Positions 20,183 to 31,246 of a stretch of DNA of 64,000 bases are shown here, piece after piece. Under the pieces are notes generated by a model, which was not told where the DNA came from, ran no database searches, and saw only the letters and a program-made list of their open reading frames with translations. The number at the start of each line of letters is the position of its first letter. Positions within the stretch are counted from its first letter, which is position 1. The position numbers and the translations under genes are program-made. Source of the stretch: Orientallactaga sibirica (Eukaryota; Chordata; Mammalia; Rodentia; Dipodidae); NCBI GenBank assembly GCA_036365145.1, contig JAEOAD010000982.1, forward strand, positions 5,420,001 to 5,484,000. The letters are read 5' to 3'.

Positions 20183-22525
20183 TATATATTTTTTACTTTT
20201 TTATTAGTTATGTATATAGTGTGTATACAGCCATGATGGCACCATCATTAGCCTTCTCCCTGTCCTCCCCCCATGGAGATTGTGGGTCTTGCTTTGTGGG
20301 GTAGCCATCAGTTATGCAGGAGAGGCAATGTCTCTGTGCACAATGACCCAACTCATGGTTGTAACAATTTTTCCGCCCCCTCTTCTGCAAATTTCCCTGA
20401 GCCATGTTGGGTTCATTTTAGGTCTATTTCAGTAATGAGGTCTTGGGAGTCTCTGTATCTCTGGATATCTGATTTGGTAGGAGGTGAGTGTACTCTGTGT
20501 CTATCTCCTTCGCCCTTGTGCTGATACCAGGTTCCCTGAGAAGGCAGCACTCTTGCTCATTTCCACAGTAACTATATGGCTTCAACTAGTGCCCTGGTGA
20601 GGTGTGATGGGCTGATTCTCTCCTCAGGTTCTGTGCCCATCTGAAAGAGAGAAGCAGATTCTCCAATGGAGAGTGAGGTCAGGGCACAATACATACCATA
20701 ATTATTTTAGAGAGAATTTAATAGGTGTAGGCCCTCTTGTATCCCACTATTGGTGGGAGCTTGATATGGGAGAGCAGGCTCATTTTTCTAGATATGGTTC
20801 TGACTTCTTTCCCTGTTCCAGGTATGGGTTCCATTCCACTGAGCAGATCCTTTAGACAAATCAAAAGCAGCTGGTAACCCACCATGGCTGTGTGCCACTA
20901 TTACCCTTGTGTGAGCATCACAGCAGGTTGATTGCTGCTGAGTAGCTTAGACCATGAGTTGCTTAGACAGATGTTGGTCATTTTCCCCCAGTCATTCATG
21001 TAGCACCTTCTGGCACTAGACAAGCTAACTGTCTGAGGATTGACTCTTTTCCGTCCCAACAGCATATGGTGTCTTTGGCAGTAGGGTCTTACCATTAACC
21101 TTTGGTGGGTCACCAAGTACTCTGACAGAAATCTGTCTTCTTTTGGGAAACCTTGTAGGTCTCACTGATCTACAGATCATTGTGGATGTTAACCACATGC
21201 TGGTACTGGGAGTTACAGGTCAGTGCCAAGGGAAAAGAAGGAAGAAAAATATAGGTAATATGAAAGAGAAACAGAGAGAGAGAAGAGTAAGAAGAGAGAG
21301 AGAGAGAGAGAAGATTGAGATTAGTCTTCATCCTACATCCTCCAGGCTCCTGTGACTCAGGTGTTCTCTCTAAGCACCTGAAGGTTCAACCTTTTAGTAT
21401 GTTTTCAGGATATAGGATTTTATGATACCATTTCCATTTGGGTCCAGTTTTTTTGCCTCCCCTTACCCTCCCCTCCCACCCCACCATACCTATTGCCCAG
21501 TCCTCGTTATGTTTATTAGGTGTGTCAGCATCTCAGGAAAATTGAGGTTAGGAGCCACAGATAAGTGAGACCATGTGACTCTTATCTTTCTGTGATGGGT
21601 GAGTTCACTGAGAATGATCCGTTCCAAGTTTGACCATTTTGCTTCAAATTGCATTGTGTCATTTTTCCTTACTACTGTGTGGAACTCCATCATGTAGATA
21701 TACCACATCTCAGTTATCCATTTGTCTAATGATGGACATCTGGGTTGATTCCAGTTCTTAGCTATTATGAATTGAACAGCTATAAACATGGTTGAGAAAA
21801 TATCTCTGGACTGAGGCTTGGAGCTTTAAGATAAATGCCAAGTAAGGGAATAACTGGGTCTGTTGGCAACTCTATAGTCATCCTTTTAAGGAGTCTCCAT
21901 ATTGCTTTCCATAGTGGTTGTGCCATCTTACATTCCCACCAACAGTAAATGAGAGTTCCTATTTCTCCACAGCCTCACCAGCATCTGTTGTCATTAGATT
22001 TTTAATGTTTGCTATGCTTACTGGGGTGAGGTGGAATCTCATAGTCATTTTAATTTGCATTTCCCTGATGATTAGGGATGATGAATATTTTCTTAAGTGT
22101 GTGTTTGCCATTTGTATTTCTTCCTTTGAGAACTCCCTGTGCAGTTATCTGCCCCATTTTGTGAGTGGGTTGTTTCACGTTTTATTGTTTAGGTTTTTGA
22201 GTTCTTTGTAGATTTTAGAAATTAGGCCTCTGTCTGATGTGTATCCAGCAAAAAAATTTCTCCCATTATGTGGGTAATCTATTGCCTCTGCTTATTATAT
22301 GTTTGTCTGTGAAAAAGCTTTGCAGCTTCCTAAGATCCCAATGGTTGAATGATTATGTAATTGCCTGAGCTACTGGGGTTTTGTTCAGGAAGTCTTTTCC
22401 CACTCCTACATCATGGAAAGTTCCCCTACTTTTTCTTCCAGTAGTAGCAGAGTATATGTTCTTATATTGAGGTCTTTGATCCATTTGGACTCTATTTTTG
22501 TGCATGGAGAAATGTGTAGATTGAG
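20183..22525 (-). mobile_element. 5'-truncated L1, antisense, with perfect TSD
   Basis: Reading the minus strand: the element starts within ORF2 at a point equivalent to about 27,745 of the complete L1, runs through the ORF2 C-terminus, then the full 3' UTR (about 21,490 down to 20,190), and ends in an A/T-rich tail. A minus-strand frame at 21,490-21,789 shares FIA.QFI.AK.WNQPRCPSL and the MWYI..MEF block with the complete copy. A (GA)n stretch at 21,269-21,316 matches the CT array in the other copy's 3' UTR. It lacks a promoter, ORF1 and the endonuclease and RT domains, so it cannot move itself. Confidence 0.9.
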
Positions 22526-22541
22526 TGAAACCCCATTTATA
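22526..22541. repeat. Target-site duplication of the antisense L1, copy 2
   Basis: Perfect repeat of 20,167-20,182. It ends where the next insertion's target site begins. Confidence 0.85.
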
Positions 22542-22556
22542 GAAAATGCCATGTCT
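22541..22556. repeat. Outer target-site duplication, copy 1
   Basis: agaaaatgccatgtct here pairs with agaaaatgtcatgtcc at 30,202-30,217 (two C/T differences). It encloses the SINE and the complete L1 together. Confidence 0.75.
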
Positions 22557-22784
22557 TGGGGCTAGAGAGATGGATAAGCGGTTAAGTACTTGCTTGTGAA
22601 GCCTAAGGACCCTGGTTCAAGGCTTCATTTCCCAGTACCCACATAAGCCAGATGTACAAGGTGGCACATGCATCTGGAGTTCATTTGCAGTGGCTGGAGG
22701 CCCTGGTGTGCCCATTCTCTCTATATCTGCCTCTTTCTCTCTCTGCCTGTTGCTCTCAAATAAATAAATAAAAATAAAAATAAA
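22557..22784 (+). repeat. B2-like SINE immediately 5' of the complete L1
   Basis: Full-length family member with tRNA-like head, ggttcaaggct B-box-like sequence, pyrimidine block and an A-rich tail of about 25 bp that runs straight into the L1 5' end at 22,785. It has a left-hand target duplication but none between it and the L1. Confidence 0.85.
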
Positions 22785-23640
22785 GGAGTCTGGTCAAGAT
22801 GGCATCCGCCTAACCTCGCCTTACCTTACAGGGAAGTAAAAGTAAGATTTTTAAGCTTTTAAAAGATTTCTTAAAGGGTTTGCTGGCCCTTGCATGCTGC
22901 CAGAGGGAGGGGATGGATGTAAAAATAGGGAATCCACTGATTCCCACACTCTAGGACAAGGGCCACCACAGGTTAGGTCCTCCTGGGCGGGGTTGACCCA
23001 AACCACTGGCCAGACGCCTGCCATTACTGGCCAGAGCCCAGCAGACCCTGCCAGTCTGACTGACCGGTCGGACGCCCACCACTGCAGGCCAGAGCCTGGC
23101 ATGACAGACCCTGCTGGTCTGACTGACCGGTCGGACGCCCACCATTGCCGGCCAGATCCCGGCGCAACTCACCCAAGGTGCGGCGGACCCTGCCGGTCTA
23201 ACTGACCAGTCAGATCCCTCCCTCACCTGGCCAGTCCTGGGGAGGCCCTCCTGAGCCACATCAGATCCCAGGGGGCCTGCCTGACCCACATCCCTAGTCA
23301 TACCCCTACCTCACTGGCCACATCCCAATCACTGGTCAGGTGCCCCCTAGCCTTCCTGAGCCCCAATGGCAGTCAGGTGCCACCAGTCCCCATCCCAGGG
23401 CAGATAAGGGATACAGGGAAGTAGGCCAGTGTTCCACCCTACCCTGCCTGAGCCCAAGTAGGGTGGTTGTGGTCCCCTACCCCTCCCACCTCCATAAGGA
23501 ACACAGGCCAGCAGGCCAGTGTCCCTCACCACAGCCTACCAGAACTCCAGGGACCACTGCCCTGACTATCGCCACTGCACCCCACCCCACCCCAGGGCAG
23601 CAGGCTAGCATTTCATACACAAGGTTTCTGAACCATTGCA
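22785..23640 (+). promoter_or_regulatory. L1 5' UTR with YY1-like site and degenerate repeats
   Basis: This is by far the most GC-rich stretch of the window. CAAGATGGC lies at about 22,795-22,803. Two copies of a ~63-bp unit begin at about 23,044 and 23,107 and share gactgaccggtcggacgccc. A third, more diverged copy begins at about 23,186, and a partial one precedes them at about 22,995. This resembles the internal-promoter repeats of rodent L1s, but I know of no sequence match to mouse A, F, Tf or Gf monomers. Long minus-strand frames here (22,851-23,301) are GC-driven artefacts. Confidence 0.7.
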
Positions 23641-24835
23641 ATGGGCAGACTACAGCAAAAAAGGAAAAGCATGAAAAACCAAATGCAAGTGAATCCAGCT
23701 AGACTATCCAGTCCTACAATGGATGTCTCAAATCAAAGCATAGAAGAGACAATAGAATCAGAACCCCAAAATGAAGAGACAAGCTATGCAACCCTGGCCA
23801 AGCAAATAGCACAACTCTCAGAAACTCAACAAAGAGCCAACAATTGTATGAATGTTATCCTTCCTAGATTAGACCTAATAGAAAAGAACCAGGAAGGACT
23901 CCAAAGACAGTGAAATGATCTGAAGGAGAATGAAAAAAAAAAAGAGGTCCTCAATAACCAGCTGGCTAAGTTCAATGAAGACATAAAGAAATGCAAGGAT
24001 GAACTCCAAGAAGCATTAAGAAAGTCGGAAAACGACACAAAAAGGGAACTAGACAAAGGGATGGACACTATATATTTTAAAAAGGCAGAAAATATGAACC
24101 AAATTGAATAAGCCCAAAACTCTATAGAAGCTCTTAAGAACAGAGTAAGTCAAGTGGAAGATAGAAACTCAGAACTGGAAGACAAAACAGAAGAAACAGT
24201 TTGTGAGTCCAAATATTTCAACAAGTTCAAAAATTTCTGTGAACAGAACATGAGGGAAATGTGGGACACCCTTAAGCGTCCAAACATTAGGATCATGGGT
24301 ATACCGGGGGGGGGGAAGAACACAGACCACAGGAATGGAAAGCTTATTCAACAAAATAATTGAAGAAAACTTTCCCACTCTCTCAAAAGAAAATCTCATC
24401 AAATTACAAGAAGCTAGCAGAACTCCAAACAGACTTGACCAAAGGAGAAATTCTCCAAGACACATTATCTTTAAGACTCTAAACATCAAGCACAAAGAGA
24501 AAATCCTAAAAGCAGCCAGGGAAAAACAACACATTACATATAAAGGAAACCCCATTAGAATTACCTCAGACTTCTCAATGGAAACCCTAAAAGCCAGAAG
24601 GGCCTGGAATCGAACACTGAAAACTCTAAGAACCCATGGTTTCTAGCCCCAACTACTCTACCCAGCAAAAGTATCCCTCATAATAGATGGTGAAAGAAAA
24701 ACTTTCCACGATAAAACTCATCTTTACAAGTATATGAACACAAAGCCAAACCTACAGAAAGTACTTCAGGGAATTCTCCACACAGAAAAAACAAATAACC
24801 AATCTCAAGAGCCCTCAAGAAACAGTCCACATTAA
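23641..24835 (+). pseudogene. L1 ORF1 (RNA-binding chaperone), broken
   Basis: The start ATG at 23,641 opens MGRLQQKRK. The N-terminal and coiled-coil half follows, then the RRM-like part beginning near KRPNIRIMGIP (about 24,271) and the C-terminal domain with ILKAAREKQHIT and YMNTKPNLQ. Lesions seen: TGA at 23,911, TAA at 24,109, a 10-G run at 24,306-24,315 that shifts the frame by one, and TAG at 24,644. The frame then continues to a TAA at 24,833. At about 398 codons it is somewhat longer than the 338-residue human ORF1p. The intact protein would bind L1 RNA as a trimer in cytoplasmic particles; this copy cannot be translated in full. Confidence 0.9.
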
Positions 24836-24878
24836 CCAAAAAAAAAAAAAAACCACAAAGACCATCATCCACCACAAT
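24836..24878 (+). other. L1 inter-ORF spacer
   Basis: An A-rich 43-bp spacer, including an A15-type run, separates the ORF1 stop from the ORF2 ATG. A spacer of this size is normal for L1. Confidence 0.8.
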
Positions 24879-26021
24879 ATGGCAGGTATTAAATCAAACC
24901 TCAAAGTTACATCTCTGAATATTAATGGCCTTAATTCACCCATCAAAAGACATAAGCTAACAGGGTGGATCAGAAAACTGGACCCCTCAATCTGCTGTCT
25001 TCAAGAAACCCACCTCACCACTAAAGACAGATACCTCCTCAGGGTGAAAGGGTGGAAAATGATATTCCAAGCAAACACAAGTAAGAAAAAAGCAGGTGTA
25101 GCTATACTTATATCGGATAAAATAGACTTCAAACCAAAAGTAACCAAAAAAGACAAAGAAGGCCACTTCTTACTTATCAAGGGAACAATCCAACAAGAGG
25201 ACATCACAATCATCAATATTTATGCACCAAACACAGGTGCACCACAATTCATAAAGCAAAATCTACTTGGCAACAAAACAGAAATAAACACCAACACCAT
25301 CATAGTCGGGGACTTCAATACTCCACTATCAACAATGGATAGATCATCCAAACAGAAAATTAATAGGAAAGTAAGAGAGCTCAACAACACCATAGAGCAA
25401 CTAGACCTAACAGACATATACAGAACATTCCACCCAAAATCTACAGATTACACATTTTTCTCAGCAGCCCATGGAACCTTCTCTAAAATAGATCATGTAC
25501 TGGGCCACAAAACCTGCCTCCATATTTTCAAGAAAATTGATGTAATTTCCTGCATGATATCAGACCACAATGCTATAAGGCTAAAAATCAACAACAAAAA
25601 GTACACCAGGAATTCCTCTACCTCTTGGAAATTGAACAACACACTTTTAAACAACAAATGGGTTGTGGATGAAATAAAGAATGAAATTGCGAAATTTATA
25701 GAAATCAATGACAATGAGAACACATCATACCAAAACGTATGGGACACATGAAGGCAGTCTTTAGGGGAAAAATCATAGCACTAAATGCCCTCATAACAAA
25801 AACAGAGAGATCCCAAATCAATAACCTAACCATCCATCTAAAGGCATTGGAAAAGCTAAAAGAAGCCAACCCGAAAAGCTCCAGATGGAAAGAAATAATT
25901 AAGATCAGAGCAGAAATTAATGAATTGGAAACTAAGAGGACAATTAAGAAAATTGATGAAACAAAAAGCTGGTTCTTTGAAAAAATTAACAAGATTGATA
26001 CACCCCTGGCCAATGTGACCA

Positions 26022-26056
<35 letters not shown>

Positions 26057-28717
26057 TCAAATCAACAAAATTAGAAATGAAAAAGGAGAGATCACAACAG
26101 ACATGAGTGAAATAGGAAGAGTTATTAGGACTTATTTCAAAAACGTCTACTCCATAAAACAGGAGAATATGGAGGAAATGGATGAATTCCTAGACACATA
26201 CCACCTAACAAAGCTAAGCCCAGAGCAGATTAATTCCCTAAACAAACCCATCACACCCTTAAAAATTGAAGAGGTAATCAAACACCTCCCCAAAAAGAAG
26301 AGTCCAGGACCAGACGGTTTCTCAGCAAAAGTCTACCAAACCTTCATGGAAGAACTGAAACCAATTCTTCTCAAACTGTGCCACACAACTGGAGAACAGG
26401 TAGAGATCCCCAACTCCTTCTATGAAGCTAGTATAACCCTAATTCCAAAACCAGGCAGGGATGCCACAAGAAAGGAAAATTATAGGCCCATTTCTCTGAT
26501 GAACATAGATGCAAAGATCCTGAACAAAATTCTTGCAAACCGAATTCAACAGTACATCAAAAGCATTATCCACCTCGATCAAGTAGGCTTCATCCCTGGA
26601 ACACAGGGGTGGTTCAACATACTGAAATCGGTCAATGTAATACACCACATAAACAAGCTGAAACACAAAAACCACATGATCATTTCAATAGATGCAGAAA
26701 AGGCCTTTGACAAAATACAACATCACTTCATGATTAAAACATTGGAGAGAATAGGCATGGACGGCCCATTTCTCAACATAATAAAGGCTATATATAAAGC
26801 ACCTAAAGCCCAAGTAATTCTTAATGGGGAGAGACTGAAGGAATTCCCATTGAGGTCAGGAACAAGGCAGGGGTGTCCACTCTCACCTCTGCTCTTCAAT
26901 ATAGTGCTAGAAGTATTAGCTCAAGCAATAAGACAGGAGAAAGAAATCAAAGTGATACAAATTAGAAAGGAAGAAGTTAAGTTAGCCCTATTTGCAGATG
27001 ACATGATTCTATACATAAGTGACCCGAGAACTTCCATCCCAAAACTCTTAAAGGTGATTAGCACCTTCAGCAAAGTAGCAGGATATAAAATCAATGCACA
27101 GAAATCAGTAGCCTTTCTGCATGCAAAAGACAAAGAGACAGAAAAAGAAATAACTAACATCATCCCATTTTCAATTGCAACAAAGAAAATAAAATACCTT
27201 GGAATAACATTGACTAAGGAAGTGAAAGACCTATACAATGAAAACATAAAAACTCTCAAAAAAAATTGAGGATGTCCTACAAAAGTGAAAAGACCTCCCA
27301 TGCTCCTGGATTGGTAGAATTAACATTGTGAAAATGGTAATTTTACCAAAAGCACTTTATAGATTCAATGCAATGCTGATAAAAATCCCAACTTCCTTCT
27401 CCAATGATATAGAAAAAACTATCTCAAAATTCATATGGAAAGGCAGAAGGCCTCAGATATCCAAGCTCATCCTCAGCAAAAGAAACACCTCTGGAGGCAT
27501 CGCCATACCTGATCTAAAGCTATACTACAAAACCATTGTAATAAAAACAACATAGTACTGGCATAAAAACAGGAATATAGACCAATGGAACAGAATTAAA
27601 GACCCAGACTTTGGGTCAAGTAACTACAGCTACTTGATATTTGACAAAGGCCCTACCAATGCAGAATGGAAAAAAGACAGCATCTTCAACAAATGGTGCT
27701 GGACAAACCAGACAACCATATGTAGGAAAATGAAACTCGACCCACACATCTCTCCATGCACAAAAATTAAGTCCAAATGGATCAAAGACCTTAATATAAA
27801 ACCAGAAACTCTGCTACTACTGGAAGAAAAAAATAGGAGGAACCTTCTGCTACATAGGAGTGGGAAAAGATTTCCTGAACAAAACCCAAGCAGCTCAGGA
27901 AATTAAACAATCACTCAACCATCGGGATCTCATGAAGCTGAAAAGCTTTTTCACTGACAAAAATACTATAACCAAAACCAGCAAATTACCCACAGAATGG
28001 GAGAAAAATTTCACCAGCTATACAACTGACAGAGGCCTAATTTCTTGAATCTACAAAGAACTCCAAAACCTAAACAATAAATCACCAAACAACCCACTCA
28101 CAAAGTGGGGCAGAGAACTGCACAGGGAGTTCTCAGAGGAAGAAATACAAATAGCAAACATACATTTAAGAAAATTTTCAACAACTGTAATTATTAGGGA
28201 AATGCAAATTAAAGCAACTATGAGATTCCACCTTACCCCAGTAAGGATGGCTAACATTAAAAAAAAATGAAAACAAATGCTGGTGAGGCTGTGGAGAAAT
28301 AGGAACAAGCTTTCACTGCTGGTGGGAATGTAAAATGGTTCAACCATTATGGACAGCTATATGGAGACTCCTGAAAAGGATGACCATAGACCTACCAATG
28401 GATCCAGTTATTCCCTTATTGGGCATTTACCCTAAAGGCTCCAAGCCTCAGATCAGAGACATTTGCTTAACCATGTTTATAGCTGCTCAATTCATAACAG
28501 CAAAGAGCTGGAATCAACCCAGGTGTCCATCACTAGATGAATGGATAACAAAGATGTGGTATATTGATACTATGGAATTTTACGTAGCAGTACGGAAAGA
28601 TGAAATAAAGAAATTTGAAAAAAAAATTGGTCAAACATGGAACAGATCATCCTCAGTGAGCTCACCCAAGCACAAAAAGAGAATCGTCGCATGGTCTCGT
28701 TTATCTGTCACTCCTAA
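24879..28717 (+). pseudogene. L1 ORF2 (endonuclease and reverse transcriptase), broken
   Basis: The ATG at 24,879 begins an apurinic-type endonuclease domain. Numbered from it, N14, E43, D145, N147, D205 and H230 are all present, in line with the human L1 endonuclease. The RT region in 26,103-27,269 includes [10 protein letters not shown] and the catalytic FADD at 26,991-27,002. The C-terminal cysteine region is recognisable near 28,290. Lesions: 1-nt loss near 25,740; an A30 run at 26,025-26,054; a frameshift near 27,262; TGA at 27,286; TAG at 27,553; a shift near 27,850; TGA near 28,046; an A9 run near 28,259 with a following TGA; another A-run shift near 28,620. The original stop is TAA at 28,715. 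Span about 1,280 codons against 1,275 in human. Confidence 0.92.
26025..26054 (+). repeat. A30 homopolymer inside ORF2
   Basis: Thirty consecutive A residues lie where L1s normally have a short lysine-rich stretch between the endonuclease and RT domains. The run is probably a slippage expansion and is length-uncertain. Confidence 0.85.
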
Positions 28718-29005
28718 CCTGAATCCACGTGACATGCGGCCAAACCTAATAAACACTCTGAGGACCAGACAAGAGGGTGGGTGGGATGGAGGGAGGGTAA
28801 GCGTGGGAGGGAGTGAGAGGGTGGGAGGGAGGACAAGGGGGATACAAATTGGGACCCAAAAGGAAAAGATACTATAAAACCCTTTACTCTGAACAACAGG
28901 CTAAAACATTGATCCTTCAGCAGGCCCGCAGAGGGAACACCTGAAACACAGGAACCTGGAGAGAGCATCATGAAGGCCAACATTAATCTTGTCCTGCTTC
29001 TCTTT

Positions 29006-29048
<43 letters not shown>

Positions 29049-30202
29049 GTCCTCTCTATACTCACTTTCTCTTTTATATTATCTATATTTTTCGTCCCTC
29101 ACCTTCCTAGGTGCAGACATATAACTCCCAGTGCCAGCACAGGGTTAACTTCCACAATGAGCTGTTGATCCGAGACACCTACAAGGTTTCCCAAAAAAGA
29201 CAGACTTCTGTCAGAGTTCTTGGTGACTCACTAAAGGTTAATGGTAAGACCCTACTGTCGAAGACAGCATACGTGTGTGAGACCAAACACAGAGAGACCT
29301 GGCCAGAATCTGGAAGATGGTCAGTCCCCAGACAGTTAGATAGTCTAGTACCAGAGGGTGCTACACGAGCAACTGGGGGAAAATGTCCAACATTGGTCCA
29401 AACAACTTGCAGTCTAAGATACCCAGTAGGTAACAACCTGACGTAATGCTCATACAAGTGCAGTAATGGCACACAGCCATGGTGGGTAACCAACTGCTCT
29501 TGACTTGGCTAATAGATCCACTCAGTGGAATGAAACACATTGCTGGAACTGGGAAATAAGTCAAAACCAGGTACAAAAAATGAGCTCAGTCTCCAAGTTC
29601 AAGATACCACCAAATGTGGGCTAGAAGAGAGCCAACGCATATAAAATTCCCTCCAAAACATATATGGTCATCCCTTCTATCTAGTACTAACTTCTCTCTC
29701 CGTTGGAGAATTTGCTTATCTTTTTTCAGATGGACAACGAACCTGAAGGGAGGATCAGCTAACCACACCTCACCAGGGCCCCAGCTGAAACCATAGAACA
29801 ACGCAGGGGAAGGGCAAGAGTTCAGCGTTCATGGCGATCACGACACCAGAAAAAGGCTGAAGGAGATAAACACAGAGAACATCCAACTCCAACTAAGCCA
29901 GATATCCAGAGAAACAGAGGCTCCCAAAACCTCATCACTGAAGCAGAACTAAAATGACCCCAATGTGGCTCAGGGAAACTCGCGGAAGAGGGTGCGGAAA
30001 GATTGTTAGTGTCATAGTTGGGGCATTATGCACAGAGACTGGGGCCTACCCCCCAGAACTCTTGACTACCCCCACAATGCACGACCCACATTCCCCATTG
30101 ATAAGGGTCCCTTTGGAAGAGGGAGGACAAGGAGGAGGACAATGGAACCAATACTATGAATGTAAAATCAGAATAATATAAATAAAAATAAATAAACAAA
30201 AA
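28718..30202 (+). other. L1 3' UTR
   Basis: About 1.5 kb. A G-rich polypurine tract at 28,775-28,850 has many GGG/GGGAGG runs. A (CT)n tract at about 29,010-29,046 follows. The last ~430 bp form the part most often found as fragments elsewhere in the window. The end reads gaatgtaaaatcagaataat, then the A-rich tail. Open frames such as 29,111-29,446 are chance frames. Confidence 0.85.
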
Positions 30203-30217
30203 GAAAATGTCATGTCC
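30202..30217. repeat. Outer target-site duplication, copy 2
   Basis: agaaaatgtcatgtcc pairs with 22,541-22,556. It marks the right edge of the nested SINE-L1 insertion. Confidence 0.75.
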
Positions 30218-31246
30218 TAAATCCATTATGTAATCCTAGTAGCTCCTGGTTTTATCTTATTAGACTGTGACCCTATCCAAGGTATGTCTGGAGCCACTCT
30301 ATCATCTCAAATATTGAAGAGGTAGAGGAGGAGAGGGCTCCCTAGAAACCCATTGAGCAGGTAAATTCCAAAATGTTTCCAAATTCCTAGGTACAGTCAC
30401 CAGGACAACACTTTAAATGCAACTTTTCCTTGAGAAACTATGCCCATACTGGGGATGAATTACTTTCTATTACTCTTCCTTGGGAACACATGCCTTTACT
30501 TGAGTATGTCTTACTTCCCTTCTCAGTATCTTTCTTCCTCCTAACCTTCATGCTTACGCTTGTATTAAAACATCTTTCATCGAATCTCCAACATTGCTTC
30601 AAACCAGCTAGTCCTGCTGAAATTCCTTGAAGCCATGAATCCTGGATAAGGCCCAGATTCAGGTCCCTAAGAGTCTAGAGGAACTCCTGAGGCTTCTGGG
30701 GTAATGATGTGGAGCCATGCCTCTGCCTTCTTATTGCTGACAATACTTGTTCTGTCTCCACTGATGCATTAAAAAGATTATAAGTGACTGGAGATAGTAT
30801 TCAGACAAAAGCTGTTCTAAGAAAGACTAAAAAGATAATCCATACTGGAAAAAGAGACAACAATTGATGTTAGTTTATTTATCTTTCTGTGTCTCTAAAA
30901 TGTTTTAATACTATTTTTCAAGTATTCAAATCAGAATCTAAACCAAACAAACTGTCGTTTTTGCTGCTATTGGAATGTTGGCTTATGTAACTGTGCTCAG
31001 ATTTGCAGTGATTGTGTAAATGATTTCAAGCCATTGAGCTTTCTCATAAAGCCAATACTTTTAGCCCCCTTTTCTGCATGTATTTGAGAGTTTCTCTCCC
31101 CTCTTTCCATTGTGTATTCCCTTCCTCTATTGTCTAAATTACCTCCAGAAATGTCTCTACAGTCCTTGGCCCCAGAAGGTAAATTAATTTAAATCATTGT
31201 GTTAACTCTGTCAACTTGCATTTTTTATAGAGTTTTATTGTAACAC
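30218..31246. other. Unassigned sequence after the nested L1
   Basis: Before the insertions this followed directly on 20,166. I recognise no gene. 30,420-30,720 has an LTR-like feel ('tgtattaaaacatctttcatc'), but no family can be named. Confidence 0.35.

Larger units (their letters stand above)
22785..30202 (+). mobile_element. L1: Complete but defective LINE-1 (L1)
   Basis: A full-length L1 of about 7.4 kb. It comprises a 5' UTR starting with ggagtctggtcaagatggc, ORF1 (23,641-24,835), a short A-rich spacer, ORF2 (24,879-28,717), a 3' UTR with polypurine and CT tracts, and an A-rich tail at about 30,180-30,202. The 5' end carries CAAGATGGC, the same motif that binds YY1 near position +13 of the human L1, so the element is not 5'-truncated. 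Both reading frames have accumulated stops and frameshifts, so autonomous movement is not expected. Confidence 0.92.

Noticed and set aside
21942..22211. 97-codon plus-strand frame and similar 28,051-28,347 minus-strand frame, which resemble each other
   Set aside because: Both are the antisense of the same ORF2 C-terminal region in two L1 copies, so the similarity reflects the L1 and not an antisense gene.
22851..23301. Two long GC-rich minus-strand frames (83 and 116 codons) and plus-strand frames of 103 and 120 codons
   Set aside because: They lie in the L1 5' UTR and its repeats. Openness on both strands follows from high GC content. No domain or codon signal is visible.
24169..27301. 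Minus-strand frames opposite ORF1 and ORF2
   Set aside because: Shadows of the A-rich L1 coding strand; their Leu/Phe/Ser-rich composition is the reverse of Lys/Asn-rich codons.
29008..29050. CT array considered as a CRISPR-like or satellite array
   Set aside because: Simple dinucleotide repeat within the L1 3' UTR. There are no spacers, and this is a mammalian chromosome.
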